A DNA stretch of 64,000 nt from Acidobacteriota bacterium (GTDB lineage Bacteria; Acidobacteriota; Terriglobia; Acidiferrales; UBA7541): the NCBI GenBank assembly GCA_003166795.1, contig PMUS01000058.1, forward strand, positions 14,498-78,497, read 5' to 3'. Made by a program: the position numbers and the translations under genes. Shown here one piece after another: positions 25,028-35,151 of the stretch (position 1 is the first letter of the stretch; each line of letters begins with the position of its first letter). The notes under the pieces were generated by a model. It saw only the letters and a program-made list of their open reading frames with translations. It was not told the DNA's origin and ran no database searches.

Positions 25028-26104
25028 CTAAGCGGAGGCCACTCGATCGGCAAGCCAGTCGCCGACCTGGCGCGTGCCCAGCGAGCCGCCGAGATCGGTG
25101 GTCGTCTTCTCTTCGCTGATCGCGGCGCGGACGGCATCTTCGATGGCTTGAGCTTCGGCTGTCCAGCCGATATAGCCGCACATCATTCCCGCCGCCAGTG
25201 CCGCTCCCATCGGATTCGCGATATTTTTCCCGGCGATGTCCGGTGCCGAGCCGTGGACCGGCTCGAACAGCGACACCTGTCCCGGATGAATGTTTCCCGA
25301 AGGCGCGAGTCCCAGGCCGCCAATCAGCCCTGCGCCCACGTCGCTCGCGATGTCGCCGAACAGATTGCATGTGACGATCACCTGAAACTGCGACGGATCG
25401 CGGACCATCTGCATCAGCAGATTGTCTATATACATGTGGCTCCATTCGATATCGGCGAACTCGCGCCGAATTTCCGCGAACACGCGTTTCCAGAGATCGT
25501 GTCCGTAGGTGAGCGCGTTCGATTTGTCGCTCATGCACACGCGCCGATAGCCGCGGCGGCGGGCGAACTCGAATGCGTAGCGTACGATGCGCTCGACGCC
25601 TTTTCGCGTGTTGATGTCCTCCTGCGTGGCAATTTCGTCGGCGGTTCCCTTCTTGAAGAACCCGCCCATCCCGGCATAAAGCCCCTCGGTGTTTTCGCGA
25701 ATCACGCAAAAATTGATGTCTTTCTCCGAACGGGACTTCAGCGGCGTGAGCCGTTGGTCGAAAAGCACGCACGGGCGCTCGTTGACGTACAGATCGAGCT
25801 TAAAGCGCAAGCCGAGCAGGATGTCGGCGGCGTGCTGATTTCCGGGAACACGCGGATCGCCCATTGCGCCCAGAATAATGGCGTCAAAATCGCGCCGAAA
25901 CATTTCAGGGGCATCGGATGGGAGGGTCATCCCATCGCGCAAGTAGCGGTCCGCGCCCCAATCGAATTCGGTGAGCGCGATCCTCCGACCACCCTTCGCC
26001 GCGGCGGCCTTCAAAATCTTCACTGCCTCGGGAATAACCTCTTTGCCGACGCCGTCGCCCGGGATGATGGCGATGCGTTTCGCGGAACGAGCGCTTTCGT
26101 GCAT
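25028..26104 (-). CDS. Isocitrate/isopropylmalate dehydrogenase family protein
   Basis: ATG 26104 gives 358 residues of the beta-decarboxylating dehydrogenase family: KRIAIIPGDGVGKEVIPEAV at the start, the NERPC substrate-arm region, FCVIRENTEGLYAGMGG, the Lys/Asp catalytic helix VCMSDKSNAL, the metal-binding stretch TCNLFGDIASDVGAGLIGGL, and the NAD-binding EPVHGSAPDIAGKNIANPMG. The last motif favours NAD over NADP. Family members oxidise 3-isopropylmalate, isocitrate, tartrate or homoisocitrate; VIREN-EG-YAG is closest to the tartrate/IPM dehydrogenase side. leuB function is possible, but no leuCD genes are near. Confidence 0.85.
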   Translation of the reverse strand: MHESARSAKRIAIIPGDGVGKEVIPEAVKILKAAAAKGGRRIALTEFDWGADRYLRDGMTLPSDAPEMFRRDFDAIILGAMGDPRVPGNQHAADILLGLRFKLDLYVNERPCVLFDQRLTPLKSRSEKDINFCVIRENTEGLYAGMGGFFKKGTADEIATQEDINTRKGVERIVRYAFEFARRRGYRRVCMSDKSNALTYGHDLWKRVFAEIRREFADIEWSHMYIDNLLMQMVRDPSQFQVIVTCNLFGDIASDVGAGLIGGLGLAPSGNIHPGQVSLFEPVHGSAPDIAGKNIANPMGAALAAGMMCGYIGWTAEAQAIEDAVRAAISEEKTTTDLGGSLGTRQVGDWLADRVASA

Positions 26105-26214
26105 GACCGTCGCGCAACGTAGCACGCGAGTTGTGACGTGTCAACGCAGTGACCGCGTGGGCGTTCGCTACTTTAGTTAGTCCGGCGAAGGACTTCGGCG
26201 CGAAGATCAAAATT

Positions 26215-26589
26215 CTAGCGGTTGCTGCGAAGATTCTTGAGCGAGGTCAGCAAATGGCCTGTGAATCCCGAGGATTTTGAGACAACTTCCCTGATGCCCG
26301 CAGCCTGGGCCTCTTTTACAAGTTGCTCGGAGCAATGCATGGTGAACATCACCATGGTGGTGTTGGGGGCGACGATACTAATCTGCCGCGCAGCCTCGAT
26401 CCCGTTCATCACGGGCATCTGCAGGTCCAGGACGACCACGTCCGGGTTGAGCTCTTTCACCCTTTCGACGGCAACCGCGCCGTTCTCCGCTTCGCCGCAT
26501 ACCTTCCAATCCGGGCTCTGTTCGATGCAGTGACGCAGCGACTGGCGAATGGCCGAATTGTCGTCGACAACTAGAATTGTGTATGGCAC
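26215..26589 (-). CDS. Single-domain response regulator (receiver only)
   Basis: GTG 26589 gives 124 residues that are entirely a CheY-like receiver: YTILVVDDNSAIRQSLRHCI with the acidic pair, phospho-acceptor Asp55 in VVVLDLQMPVMNGIEAARQI, and Lys in EVVSKSSGFTGHLLTSL. The sequence is NarL-type, but no HTH output domain follows the receiver. An upstream open frame adds 14 Arg-rich residues that are unlike a receiver. It may act through protein contacts or be a phosphate sink. It is adjacent to, but divergent from, the first kinase gene. Confidence 0.88.
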   Translation of the reverse strand: MPYTILVVDDNSAIRQSLRHCIEQSPDWKVCGEAENGAVAVERVKELNPDVVVLDLQMPVMNGIEAARQISIVAPNTTMVMFTMHCSEQLVKEAQAAGIREVVSKSSGFTGHLLTSLKNLRSNR

Positions 26590-26759
26590 GCGACCACCAT
26601 ATGTCCTTCTACGAACGGCTGGCCGGGCCAAATGCCACAGGTCAACGGACGGCGACGAGAAAAGCAGGTACCAGCGTAGCCATGGCGGCTAGGAAGCACA
26701 ATACCGCGAACGCCGTACGCAGCCTGTACGGTCGAAAAGACCTATCCGGCTGGATGCAA

Positions 26760-26788
26760 TTGCCTGCATTGGGACGCTGGCGTAAGAT
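26760..26788 (+). promoter_or_regulatory. Promoter of the first kinase gene, probably leaderless
   Basis: TTGCCT (26760-26765), exactly 17 bases, TAAGAT (26783-26788), then 9 bases to the ATG at 26798. There is no Shine-Dalgarno sequence between them. The same -10 hexamer with the same 9-base distance occurs before the kinase gene at 38823. Confidence 0.6.
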
Positions 26789-26797
26789 GCACCGCAA

Positions 26798-29650
26798 ATG
26801 ACTGATTCTTCCACGATCGTCGGCCGCACAATCACGCATTACCGCGTGCTGGGGAAACTCGGTGGCGGCGGGATGGGCGTGGTCTACGAAGCGGAAGATC
26901 TGAGCCTCGGCCGCCACGCCGCGCTGAAGTTCGTTCCCGACGACGTGGCGAAGGACCTGCAAGCGCTGGAGCGCCTTCGACGCGAAGCGCGCGCTGCTTC
27001 CGCGCTGAACCATCCGAACATCTGCACGATCTACGAAATCGCCGAAGATGGCGGGCGACCCTTCATCGCGATGGAGTTCCTGGAGGGGCAGACGCTCAAG
27101 CAAATGATCGAGGGCAAGCCGCTTCCCATCGAGCAGGTCCTCACGTTGGGAGCGGAAATTGCGGACGCGCTGGAAGCGGCGCACGAAAAAGGCATCGTCC
27201 ACCGCGACATTAAGCCTGCGAATATTTTTGTGACGAAGCGGGGACTCGCGAAGATTCTCGACTTCGGTTTGGCGAAGCTCGCCGCTGTCGCCGAAATTGT
27301 TGGCGGATCCGCGATGCCAACAGCAATGGCGGAAGAGTTGCTGACCAGCCCGGGCAGCGCACTCGGCACGATCTCGTATATGTCCCCCGAGCAGGCGCGC
27401 GGGGAAGAGTTGGATGCGCGTACGGATTTGTTCTCGTTCGGTGCGGTGCTCTATGAAATGGCGACGGGCCACATGGCATTCCCAGCCAACACTGCTGCTG
27501 TCTTTCATGACGCGCTTTTGAATCGCGCGCCGATTCCGCTATCCAAGCTGAATCCTATCCTTCCCGCGGAGCTGGGAGGAATCGTCAACAAGGCGCTGGA
27601 GAAAGAACGAACGCTGCGCTATCAGAACGCAGCCGACATCCGGGCCGACTTGCAGCGGCTGAGGCGCGATTCAGATTCGGCGCGGTTGACAGCCACGACC
27701 GGGGCGAGAGCAACAGCCAATCCCGCCGTTCATTTGACGATCATGATTTCCGCCGCTGCGGCGGTTATGGCGATTGTCGCGGGCAGCTACCTGTATTTCC
27801 ACCGCGCGCCGAAGCTGACGGGTGAGGACACTCTGGTGCTGGCTGACTTCACTAATTCCACCGGCGACCCCGTATTTGACGACACCTTGAAGCAGGCTAT
27901 CTCCGTGCAACTGGCGCAATCTCCGTTCCTCAACATTCTCTCGAGCGCAAGAACTCGCGCCACGCTAAGGCTGATGGCAAAGCCGCCGGGAACCAAGTTG
28001 TCACCGGACGTGGCGAGCGATCTGTGCCAGCGCGCGGGCGGCAAGGCATACATTTCAGGCTCGATTGCAAGCCTGGGCAGCCAGTATGTGATCGGCCTGG
28101 ATGCCACCAATTGCAAGACAGGCGATCCTCTCGTGCAGGAACAGGTGACGGCGGAAAATAAGGAACATGTCCTGAAGGCTCTGGACAAAGCGGCGACCAA
28201 GCTGCGGGAGAAGCTTGGCGAATCGCTCAGCACGGTAGAGAAGTTCGACGACCCACTGGATCAAGCGACCACACCTTCTCTCGAAGCCTTGAAGGCCCTT
28301 TCCGAGGGAGTTCGAACTCTGCAGGAGAAAGGCAGCGCGGCAGCAATTCCCTTCTTCAATCGCGCCATTGAGCTCGACCCCAATTTTGCCGCCGCATACG
28401 AAGCCCTGGGAATTTCGTACGCGAATCTCAGGGAGCCCGGCCTGGCCGATGAGAACTTGCGGAAGTCTTATGATTTGCGTGACAAGGTAAGCGAGCGAGA
28501 GAAATTCCGCATCTCCGCTGCCTACTACCTGCTTGTCACCGGCGAACTCGAGAAAGCCGTCGAGACTTATGAAACGTGGACCCAGACCTATCCCCACAAC
28601 AGCGAACCTTTCGGCAATCTGGGGGTCGATTACACCTATTTGGGACAATACGATAAAGCGATTGCCGCGAGCCTGGAAGACCTTCGCTTAAACCCAGGCA
28701 GCGCCGCTGCCTACACCAACCTCGTGGGAATATATCCCGCCGTCAATCGTCTCGAAGATGCGAAAGCGAACTATCAGCAGGCCATAGCGCACAACGTTGA
28801 CAACCCGTTCCTGCACGGAAATCGCTACGGAGTGGCCTTCCTCGAGAACGATACGGCTGAGATGCAGCGGCAGGTCGCCGCGGTCAATGGCAAACCCGGC
28901 GAGGACGTGCTCCTCTCATTCGCGTCAGACACCGAAGCGTTCCACGGGCGCCTTTCGAGCGCGCGTACGCTCTCCCAACGCGCTATTGATTCGGCGCAAG
29001 GCAGCGACTCGAAAGAAACAGCGGCGGCCTGGCGGATGAATGCCGCCCTGCGCGAAGCCGAATTTAACAACGTATCGCGCTCCCGGCAGGAAATCGCGCC
29101 GGCGCTGGCCGAAGCTCCCACTCGAGATGTAAGCGTGCTCGCGGCTCTGGCATTATCGCGGATCGGAGATATCGCCCGGGCGGAGCGGATGGCTCGCGAT
29201 TTGGCTGGTCGTTTTCCCCTCAATACGGCGATCAATCGTTATTGGTTGCCGGCAATCTACGCTTCAATTGAAATTAGGCGCGACAATCCGGCGAAAGCGC
29301 TCGACGATCTCCAGGCCACCTCAAACTACGAACTCGGCACACCGCTTCCCCAGTTCGAGGTCGGCGGGTCTCTCTATCCCGTGTACATTCGCGGCGAAGT
29401 GTACCTGTTGCTGCGTCGGGGCAAGGAAGCGGCAGCGGAATTCCAAAAATTTCTGGACCATCGCGGCGTCGCCCTGAACGGCCCGCTGGGTGCCCTGGCA
29501 CGGCTTCAGCTCGGCCGCGCCTACGCGTTGCAGGGCGACACTGTGCGTTCCCGAGCCGCCTATCAGGATTTTCTCGGACTGTGGAAGGACGCCGACGCCG
29601 ACATCCCTGTTCTCATCGCTGCGAAGTCCGAGTACGCGAGACTGAAGTAG
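26798..29650 (+). CDS. Membrane Ser/Thr protein kinase with TolB-like and TPR extracytoplasmic part
   Basis: This 950-residue protein starts with a complete Hanks-type kinase domain (about 15-290): P-loop [10 protein letters not shown], Lys44, catalytic HRDIKPAN (Asp137), DFG 155-157 and the SPEQARG loop. A single transmembrane helix (about 311-334) follows. The outer part begins with [20 protein letters not shown], a TolB/CsgG-like segment, then many TPR-like repeats (for example [20 protein letters not shown]). All catalytic residues are present. It should sense or bind something outside and phosphorylate cytoplasmic targets. Unlike PknB it has no PASTA repeats. Confidence 0.93.
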   Translation: MTDSSTIVGRTITHYRVLGKLGGGGMGVVYEAEDLSLGRHAALKFVPDDVAKDLQALERLRREARAASALNHPNICTIYEIAEDGGRPFIAMEFLEGQTLKQMIEGKPLPIEQVLTLGAEIADALEAAHEKGIVHRDIKPANIFVTKRGLAKILDFGLAKLAAVAEIVGGSAMPTAMAEELLTSPGSALGTISYMSPEQARGEELDARTDLFSFGAVLYEMATGHMAFPANTAAVFHDALLNRAPIPLSKLNPILPAELGGIVNKALEKERTLRYQNAADIRADLQRLRRDSDSARLTATTGARATANPAVHLTIMISAAAAVMAIVAGSYLYFHRAPKLTGEDTLVLADFTNSTGDPVFDDTLKQAISVQLAQSPFLNILSSARTRATLRLMAKPPGTKLSPDVASDLCQRAGGKAYISGSIASLGSQYVIGLDATNCKTGDPLVQEQVTAENKEHVLKALDKAATKLREKLGESLSTVEKFDDPLDQATTPSLEALKALSEGVRTLQEKGSAAAIPFFNRAIELDPNFAAAYEALGISYANLREPGLADENLRKSYDLRDKVSEREKFRISAAYYLLVTGELEKAVETYETWTQTYPHNSEPFGNLGVDYTYLGQYDKAIAASLEDLRLNPGSAAAYTNLVGIYPAVNRLEDAKANYQQAIAHNVDNPFLHGNRYGVAFLENDTAEMQRQVAAVNGKPGEDVLLSFASDTEAFHGRLSSARTLSQRAIDSAQGSDSKETAAAWRMNAALREAEFNNVSRSRQEIAPALAEAPTRDVSVLAALALSRIGDIARAERMARDLAGRFPLNTAINRYWLPAIYASIEIRRDNPAKALDDLQATSNYELGTPLPQFEVGGSLYPVYIRGEVYLLLRRGKEAAAEFQKFLDHRGVALNGPLGALARLQLGRAYALQGDTVRSRAAYQDFLGLWKDADADIPVLIAAKSEYARLK

Positions 29651-29753
29651 CTCCTTCATTCGCTGCCATAGCGACGCGAGAAACTTTTCCGCCTCTTCGC
29701 GCTTGAAACGACGTCGCGATAGCCGGCCGGCGTTTCCGCGCTGCATTGACAGA

Positions 29754-29759
29754 TATAAT
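29754..29759 (+). promoter_or_regulatory. Consensus -10 box upstream of the second kinase gene
   Basis: A perfect TATAAT lies at 29754-29759 in the 180-base gap after the first kinase gene. The matching -35 (GTTTCC near 29732) is weak. Transcription from it would give a leader of about 65 bases, unlike the other three kinase genes. Confidence 0.4.
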
Positions 29760-29830
29760 AGAATGGGTGACAGTATGCGTCGCCGATCGCTTGGTATTTC
29801 CGGTTCCAGTTTCCGTGAGGCCCCTCTTCG

Positions 29831-32041
29831 ATGATCGGTCAGAACGTCTCGCACTACAAAATTATTGAGAAGCTTGGCGGTGGCGGCATGGGCGTGGTCT
29901 ACAAAGCCGAAGATACGCGCCTCGGCCGTAATGTCGCGCTGAAGTTTCTGCCTGACAATATGTCGGCGGACCGCGCGTCGCTGGAGCGGTTTCAACGCGA
30001 GGCGCGCGCCGCCTCCGCGTTGAATCATCCGAACATTTGCACGATCTACGACATCGGAGAGCACGAAGGACTCCCATTCATTTGCATGGAATTGCTCGAG
30101 GGCGTCACGCTGAAGCATCGGATTGATAGCCGGCCGATGGAAATCGACGAGCTACTCGAGCTGGGCATTCAGATCGCAGATGCTCTTGAGGTGGCCCATC
30201 TCAAACGGATCGTCCATCGAGACATCAAGCCCGCGAACATCTTCATCACGCATTCGGGACGCGCCAAGATCCTCGATTTTGGCCTGGCGAAACTGGCGCC
30301 TCAACTGCGTCGAGTCGGCGAGGCCGTTGGGGTTTCTGCAGCGGTGACGGTGGCGACTGCGCCGGACCATCTCACCAGCCCCGGCTCCGCGATTGGCACG
30401 ATCGCCTACATGTCACCGGAACAGGCGCGCGGAGAAGAGCTTGACCATCGAACCGATCTTTTTTCCTTCGGAGCGGTGCTGTATGAAATGGCGACGGGCC
30501 GCCAAACATTTTCCGGGAACACCTCCGCGGTAATTTTCGAAGCGATCCTGAATCGCGCTCCCACTCCGCCCGCGCGGATTAATCCACGCCTTCCCGTCGA
30601 GCTTTCTTCCATCATCACCAGAGCGCTGGAAAAGAATCCCGCGGGGCGCTACCAGACCGCCGCGAGCCTCCTGGGCGATTTGCAGAGGCTGAAGCGTGAA
30701 CTGGATTCGGGGCGGGCCTCGGCGGCAGTGACGGCAGTCGCGCCGGAAGCGGTGGAAAAATCCGTCGCCGTGATGTACTTCGAGAACCTGAGCAGCGACA
30801 AGGACGACGAATACTTCCGCGATGGCATGACCGAGGACATCATCACGGAGCTTTCGAAGATCCGCGAACTGCGAGCATTTCCTCGGGCAGCCGTTCTGGC
30901 TTTGCGCGACAAGGTCGTCACGGGACCTGAGGTAGGCCGCGAGCTGAACGCGCTCTACGTGCTTACCGGCAGCCTGCGCCGCTCCGGGAACCGCTTGCGC
31001 ATCACAGGCCAATTGATCGAGACCCGCACCGGCCATTCGGTCTGGGCGGAACGCTACGATCGGCAGATGGAGGACGTTTTCGCGATTCAGGACGAGATCG
31101 CCCAGGCCATTGCACGCGCTCTCAAGGTAATCCTCACCGATAAGGAAAAACAGGAAATCAAGAAGGCCCAGACCGCGGACGTGCAAGCCTACGATTATTA
31201 CCTGCGCGGGCGGCAGTTCTTTCACCAGTTGCGCCGCAAGGGATTTGAGTACGCCCGGCAGATGTTCGCCCGCGCCATCGTGATCGATCCCGGGTACGCG
31301 CGCGCATATGCGGGCGTCGCGGACTGTTCTTCATTCCTCTACATGTACTGGGACACCACCGACGACAACCTTCGCGAGGCGGACCGCGCCAGCCGCAAGG
31401 CTGTCGAGCTCGACCCGGAATCGGGCGAAGCCCGCGCGTCGCGTGGCCTCGCCGTCTCCTTGAACAAAAATTTCAAGGAGGCCGAGCGGGAGTTTGAAAC
31501 CGCGATCCGCCTGGACCCGAAGCTGTTCGAAGCACACTATTTCTATGCACGCGCCGCTTTTCAGCAGGGGGACATGGAAAAGGCAGGCCGCTTATTCGAG
31601 CAGGCTTGTATCGTCAAGCCACAGGACTATCAGGCGCCCGCGCTGCTGGGCACCGTGTATCGGGGGCTGGGTCGCATCGCCGAAGCGTCAGAGGCTTCGC
31701 ATCGCGCGTTGCAGATGGCGGAGAAGCATCTGGAGCTTCACCCCGATGACGCACGAGCGCTGTATCTCGGCGCGGGTAACCTGGCCGACATCGGCGAGCG
31801 CGACCGCGCGCTGGATTGGGTGCAGCGCGCCCTGGCGATTGATTCAGACGAACCTTCGATCCTCTACAACTCCGCCTGCGTCTTCGCGGCGCTCGGAAGC
31901 ATCGAGGAGGCCCTGGACTGCCTGGAAAAGGCGATGGCGCCTTCGAAGGGACACTGGTATCGCCAGTGGGCAGCGAAGGATGCCGATCTCGACCCAGTGC
32001 GCAACCAACCGCGCTTCCAAGCGCTTATGAAGGAGAGCTGA
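29831..32041 (+). CDS. Soluble Ser/Thr protein kinase fused to TolB-like and TPR domains
   Basis: The 736-residue protein has a full kinase domain: [16 protein letters not shown], Lys38, [10 protein letters not shown] (Asp131), DFG 149-151 and [12 protein letters not shown]. It is followed directly, with no membrane helix, by a TolB-like segment from about residue 309 ([60 protein letters not shown]). This module is common next to adenylate cyclase or kinase domains. About six TPR-like repeats fill residues 440-736. It is close in sequence and layout to the kinase at 38823 (paralogues). It starts without an obvious Shine-Dalgarno. Confidence 0.93.
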   Translation: MIGQNVSHYKIIEKLGGGGMGVVYKAEDTRLGRNVALKFLPDNMSADRASLERFQREARAASALNHPNICTIYDIGEHEGLPFICMELLEGVTLKHRIDSRPMEIDELLELGIQIADALEVAHLKRIVHRDIKPANIFITHSGRAKILDFGLAKLAPQLRRVGEAVGVSAAVTVATAPDHLTSPGSAIGTIAYMSPEQARGEELDHRTDLFSFGAVLYEMATGRQTFSGNTSAVIFEAILNRAPTPPARINPRLPVELSSIITRALEKNPAGRYQTAASLLGDLQRLKRELDSGRASAAVTAVAPEAVEKSVAVMYFENLSSDKDDEYFRDGMTEDIITELSKIRELRAFPRAAVLALRDKVVTGPEVGRELNALYVLTGSLRRSGNRLRITGQLIETRTGHSVWAERYDRQMEDVFAIQDEIAQAIARALKVILTDKEKQEIKKAQTADVQAYDYYLRGRQFFHQLRRKGFEYARQMFARAIVIDPGYARAYAGVADCSSFLYMYWDTTDDNLREADRASRKAVELDPESGEARASRGLAVSLNKNFKEAEREFETAIRLDPKLFEAHYFYARAAFQQGDMEKAGRLFEQACIVKPQDYQAPALLGTVYRGLGRIAEASEASHRALQMAEKHLELHPDDARALYLGAGNLADIGERDRALDWVQRALAIDSDEPSILYNSACVFAALGSIEEALDCLEKAMAPSKGHWYRQWAAKDADLDPVRNQPRFQALMKES

Positions 32042-32117
32042 ATCCTGAGTTCGACTTGAATGTATAGCAGGGTTACCCCGCAAATACCGGCTAGTACTCC
32101 ACCTCTCCGCTAACCGA

Positions 32118-32155
32118 GTTAATCGTCTAAACGGATTAACTTCTAAGGGTATAAT
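32118..32155 (+). promoter_or_regulatory. Operator-like palindrome and -10 box of the third kinase gene
   Basis: GTTAATC (32118-32124) and GATTAAC (32134-32140) form a perfect 7-bp inverted repeat around 9 bases. Ten bases further lies TATAAT (32150-32155), a consensus -10, ending 10 bases before the ATG at 32166. The palindrome covers the -35 position, where no good hexamer exists, as expected for a site bound by an activator or repressor. The transcript would be leaderless. Confidence 0.5.
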
Positions 32156-32165
32156 CCAGCCCCAA

Positions 32166-33863
32166 ATGGCGCTCACCTCCGGCACTCGCCTAGGGCCCTA
32201 CGAAATCCTAGCTCCGCTCGGTGCGGGCGGGATGGGCGAGGTTTACCGCGCGCGGGATTCCAAACTCGGACGTAACGTCGCGCTGAAAGTCCTGCCACCT
32301 GCGTTCGCGCGCGATGCCGAACGCATGGCGCGATTCGAGCGTGAAGCCAAGGTACTCGCGTCGCTCAATCATCCCAACATCGCTTCCATCTACGGCCTTG
32401 AAGATTCCGGCGCCACTCACGCGCTCGTCATGGAGTTGGTCGAGGGCCTGACGCTTGCCGACCGTCTGAAGTCCGGCCCGATTCCGATTGATGACGCGCT
32501 GCTGATCGCAAGGCAGATCTGCGAAGCGCTCGAGTACGCGCACGAGCGCGGGGTCGTACATCGCGACCTGAAACCCGCAAACGTGAAGCTGACGAACGAC
32601 GACGATGTAAAAGTCCTCGACTTCGGACTGGCGAAAGCAACCGAAGGCGACGCAGCTTCCTCCGACATCGCCACTTCGCCGACGCTCGGCCTGATGGCGA
32701 CCCAGGCGGGCGTCCTGCTGGGAACGCCGGCCTACATGGCGCCGGAGCAAGCGAGGGGCAAGGCCGTGGATCGTCGAGCGGACATATGGGCTTTCGGCTG
32801 CTTCTTGTACGAGATGCTGACGGGGAAAATGACGTTTCGGGGCGAGACAGTGACGGACACGCTGGCCGCGGTGATTCACGCGGAACCAGATTGGTTGGCG
32901 CTGCCAACGGCGACACCGATGCCGGTTCGCGTTCTGTTGCAACGCTGCTTGCAGAAGGATCCGAAGCAGAGGCTGCGCGACATTGGCGACGCGCGCATCA
33001 CGCTCGACGAAGTCCTTGATGGCGCGCCGGAGCCATCGTCCGTACTCGGCGAAAAGCCGATCTCTTCGGCCGGGATGATGCCCTCCAGCATCTCTATTCC
33101 GGAGAAGCCGTCTCGCGGCGTCATGAATCGCGCTGCGCTATGGATTGCTATTGTGGCAGTTGTGCTTCTTTCGCTGGGCGGAGGCTACTGGGCCAATACC
33201 GTCAGTGAGAGGAACAAAGCCGAACATGCTCCCGCGATCACTGCCGCGGCCCCGCCAACATCGCCGGCGCCCGCGGCCGCGAAACCGGGCGTCCCGATGC
33301 CCGCCGCTCAACAGCCTCCAAAGATTGTGCACGCAACCCCGTCGGCCGGCGCGCCGGTGGCCATGAAAGCCGCACCATCCCGGCAAACTGCCGCCCCACA
33401 TGCGGCCGCACAGCGGAGCGTCGTCGCTAACGCGGCGCCATCTCCTGTAAGCACAGGCGCGGCCGCAGCACCCCGTGCCCCCAGTCCCGATGTTGCCGCA
33501 GCGCCGTCTGCCGCCGGCCTCGCCGCGTACGATGGGACATATTCCGGGCGAGTTTGTTACGGCAAGACTCCGAACGAGCCGGAGCGATGTCACCGCGAAG
33601 AAGGCGCGGTCACTGCCGGCAAAATCACCGGCCAGTGGGTAGTGGCCCACGAGGAAGGCATCACGATGTTCCTGGCAGGTGATGTTGACACTTCGGGGGA
33701 CGTCAAGATCGAGATGCACAGCCAAAAGGCCGACGGCTCCCCGGTGGCAACCATCGAGCTCACAGGGACGCTGCGCGACGGGCTGATCGACGCCAGCGGC
33801 CACTTCCTTAGGGGGCGCATGGCAACACTTAGCTGGCACAAGAATGCCGGTGCGGCTAATTGA
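32166..33863 (+). CDS. Membrane Ser/Thr protein kinase with a Cys-containing C-terminal domain
   Basis: The 565-residue protein has a kinase domain (LGAGGMGEVYRARD, Lys41, HRDLKPANVK with Asp134, DFG 152-154, YMAPEQARG) and one transmembrane helix (about 324-342). A disordered Pro/Ala-rich stretch of about 100 residues follows, then a compact beta-rich domain from about 455 beginning YDGTYSGRVCYG, with two cysteines (464, 475) that could form a disulfide outside the membrane. This output differs from the TPR tails of the other kinases. I do not recognise the C-terminal domain as a named ligand-binding family; a periplasmic sensor role is inference. Confidence 0.9.
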   Translation: MALTSGTRLGPYEILAPLGAGGMGEVYRARDSKLGRNVALKVLPPAFARDAERMARFEREAKVLASLNHPNIASIYGLEDSGATHALVMELVEGLTLADRLKSGPIPIDDALLIARQICEALEYAHERGVVHRDLKPANVKLTNDDDVKVLDFGLAKATEGDAASSDIATSPTLGLMATQAGVLLGTPAYMAPEQARGKAVDRRADIWAFGCFLYEMLTGKMTFRGETVTDTLAAVIHAEPDWLALPTATPMPVRVLLQRCLQKDPKQRLRDIGDARITLDEVLDGAPEPSSVLGEKPISSAGMMPSSISIPEKPSRGVMNRAALWIAIVAVVLLSLGGGYWANTVSERNKAEHAPAITAAAPPTSPAPAAAKPGVPMPAAQQPPKIVHATPSAGAPVAMKAAPSRQTAAPHAAAQRSVVANAAPSPVSTGAAAAPRAPSPDVAAAPSAAGLAAYDGTYSGRVCYGKTPNEPERCHREEGAVTAGKITGQWVVAHEEGITMFLAGDVDTSGDVKIEMHSQKADGSPVATIELTGTLRDGLIDASGHFLRGRMATLSWHKNAGAAN

Positions 33864-33980
33864 ACGCTGATGGCACGGTTGGTTTTCCGGGGTTGCGAAT
33901 TATTTACGGATGGACAACTTGCACATGTGCGTAGAACATGCTCGACATGGTCTTAGAAGAGGATCGAGGCTCAATAGGCG

Positions 33981-34193
33981 ATGAGAGAAAGATTTGTATA
34001 TGCGGCTTTGGTGCTGGTGGTTTGTGGAGCGATTTACCTGGTGACGCAGGGCATGAACCTGATAAACCAACCCAGTGATTTGAAGGTGGCGGGTGGCATA
34101 GGGCTGATCATACTGGTGATCGTGCTGTTTCCAGCGGCTTTGAGATGGATCTGGCACCACAAGACGACGCCACACGGCCAGCCGAATCGATAG
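33981..34193 (+). CDS. Small two-helix membrane protein
   Basis: This 70-residue protein consists of two hydrophobic segments (YAALVLVVCGAIYLVTQGM and GGIGLIILVIVLFPAALRWI) joined by a short polar loop, with a basic C-terminus. It is not a recognised family. Its stop codon is 10 bases before the SPFH lipoprotein gene, so the two are probably co-expressed. A perfect GCACATGTGC palindrome at 33921-33930, upstream of the gene, could be an operator. Confidence 0.6.
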   Translation: MRERFVYAALVLVVCGAIYLVTQGMNLINQPSDLKVAGGIGLIILVIVLFPAALRWIWHHKTTPHGQPNR

Positions 34194-34203
34194 GAGAGAA
34201 GAG

Positions 34204-35103
34204 ATGACGCGTAAGTATGGAATACTGGCGATTCCTTTGATCCTGGTGCTGTTTTTCGTAGGGTGCGCGACACGCATCGGGCCGGGCCGTGTGGGAATTA
34301 AAGTGGACCTCGCAGGATCGCAACGTGGCGTCGAGGACCTGCCGATTCGCACGGGCTGGGTTTTCTACAATTTCCTTTCATCCACAATCGTGGAATATCC
34401 GACGTCGGTACAAACGGCAAAATGGACCAGAGATCCGAATGAGGGGTCGAGTAACAACGAAGAAATGTCGTTCAACACGAAGGACGGCCTGACGGTGTAC
34501 GGCGACCTTTCCGTTTCCTACCATCTAGATGCAAGCAAGGTTCCGGCGTTCTACGTGAAATTTCGAAACGACGACATTACGCAGTTCACCCACGGGTTCC
34601 TGCGAAACGTAGCGCGCGACGCCATCAACCGGACCGGATCGCAATATACGGTGCAGGAAATCATGGGCGAAAAGAAATCCGAGCTGGAGCAGAATTCGCG
34701 GCTGGATTTGCAGAAACAGGTGGCTGACATCGGCGTAGTGATTGACCAATTCGGTTTCATCGGTTCGCCGCGGCCACCTCAATCGGTGATTGACGCGATC
34801 AACGCCAAGGTGCAGGCGCAGCAAATCGCGGTACAGAAGCAGAATGAGCTGGTGCAGTCAGAAGCGGATGCTGCGAAGTTGGTGGCCGCGGCAGAAGGAC
34901 AGGCGAAAGCGCAAATTGCGGTCGCCAATGGCGAAGCGGAATCGAACCGGGTGCGCGCAGCGTCCATCAGCCAAAATATTATTGAATGGCAGAAACTGAC
35001 CGTTACGGATCGCTGGATTGCGAAGTGGAACGGGCAGGTGCCGCAGGTGCAGACAGGCACGAATGGTCCGGGGATGCTGCTCGATATCAGACCGGATCGG
35101 TAA
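34204..35103 (+). CDS. SPFH/prohibitin-like lipoprotein
   Basis: The 299-residue protein begins with a membrane-export segment ending in a lipobox-like FVGC (Cys21). An SPFH (band 7) domain follows: RVGIKVDLAG, MSFNTKDGLTVYGDLSVSYH, ITQFTHGFLRNVARDAI and LQKQVADIGVVIDQFGFIG. A coiled-coil flotillin-type region comes next (INAKVQAQQIAVQKQNELVQ, AAAEGQAKAQIAVANGEAES). SPFH proteins form membrane microdomains or cages that modulate proteases. The start has AGGAGAGAAG just upstream. The small membrane protein before it is a likely partner. Confidence 0.88.
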   Translation: MTRKYGILAIPLILVLFFVGCATRIGPGRVGIKVDLAGSQRGVEDLPIRTGWVFYNFLSSTIVEYPTSVQTAKWTRDPNEGSSNNEEMSFNTKDGLTVYGDLSVSYHLDASKVPAFYVKFRNDDITQFTHGFLRNVARDAINRTGSQYTVQEIMGEKKSELEQNSRLDLQKQVADIGVVIDQFGFIGSPRPPQSVIDAINAKVQAQQIAVQKQNELVQSEADAAKLVAAAEGQAKAQIAVANGEAESNRVRAASISQNIIEWQKLTVTDRWIAKWNGQVPQVQTGTNGPGMLLDIRPDR

Positions 35104-35151
35104 AACCAAGCGTAGAATGCGCGGCGATGGAGCCTTTGCAAGCTTCGCGTT

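Noticed and set aside
25148-26122. 324-codon plus-strand frame opposite the dehydrogenase
   Set aside because: The dehydrogenase motifs on the minus strand decide the coding strand.
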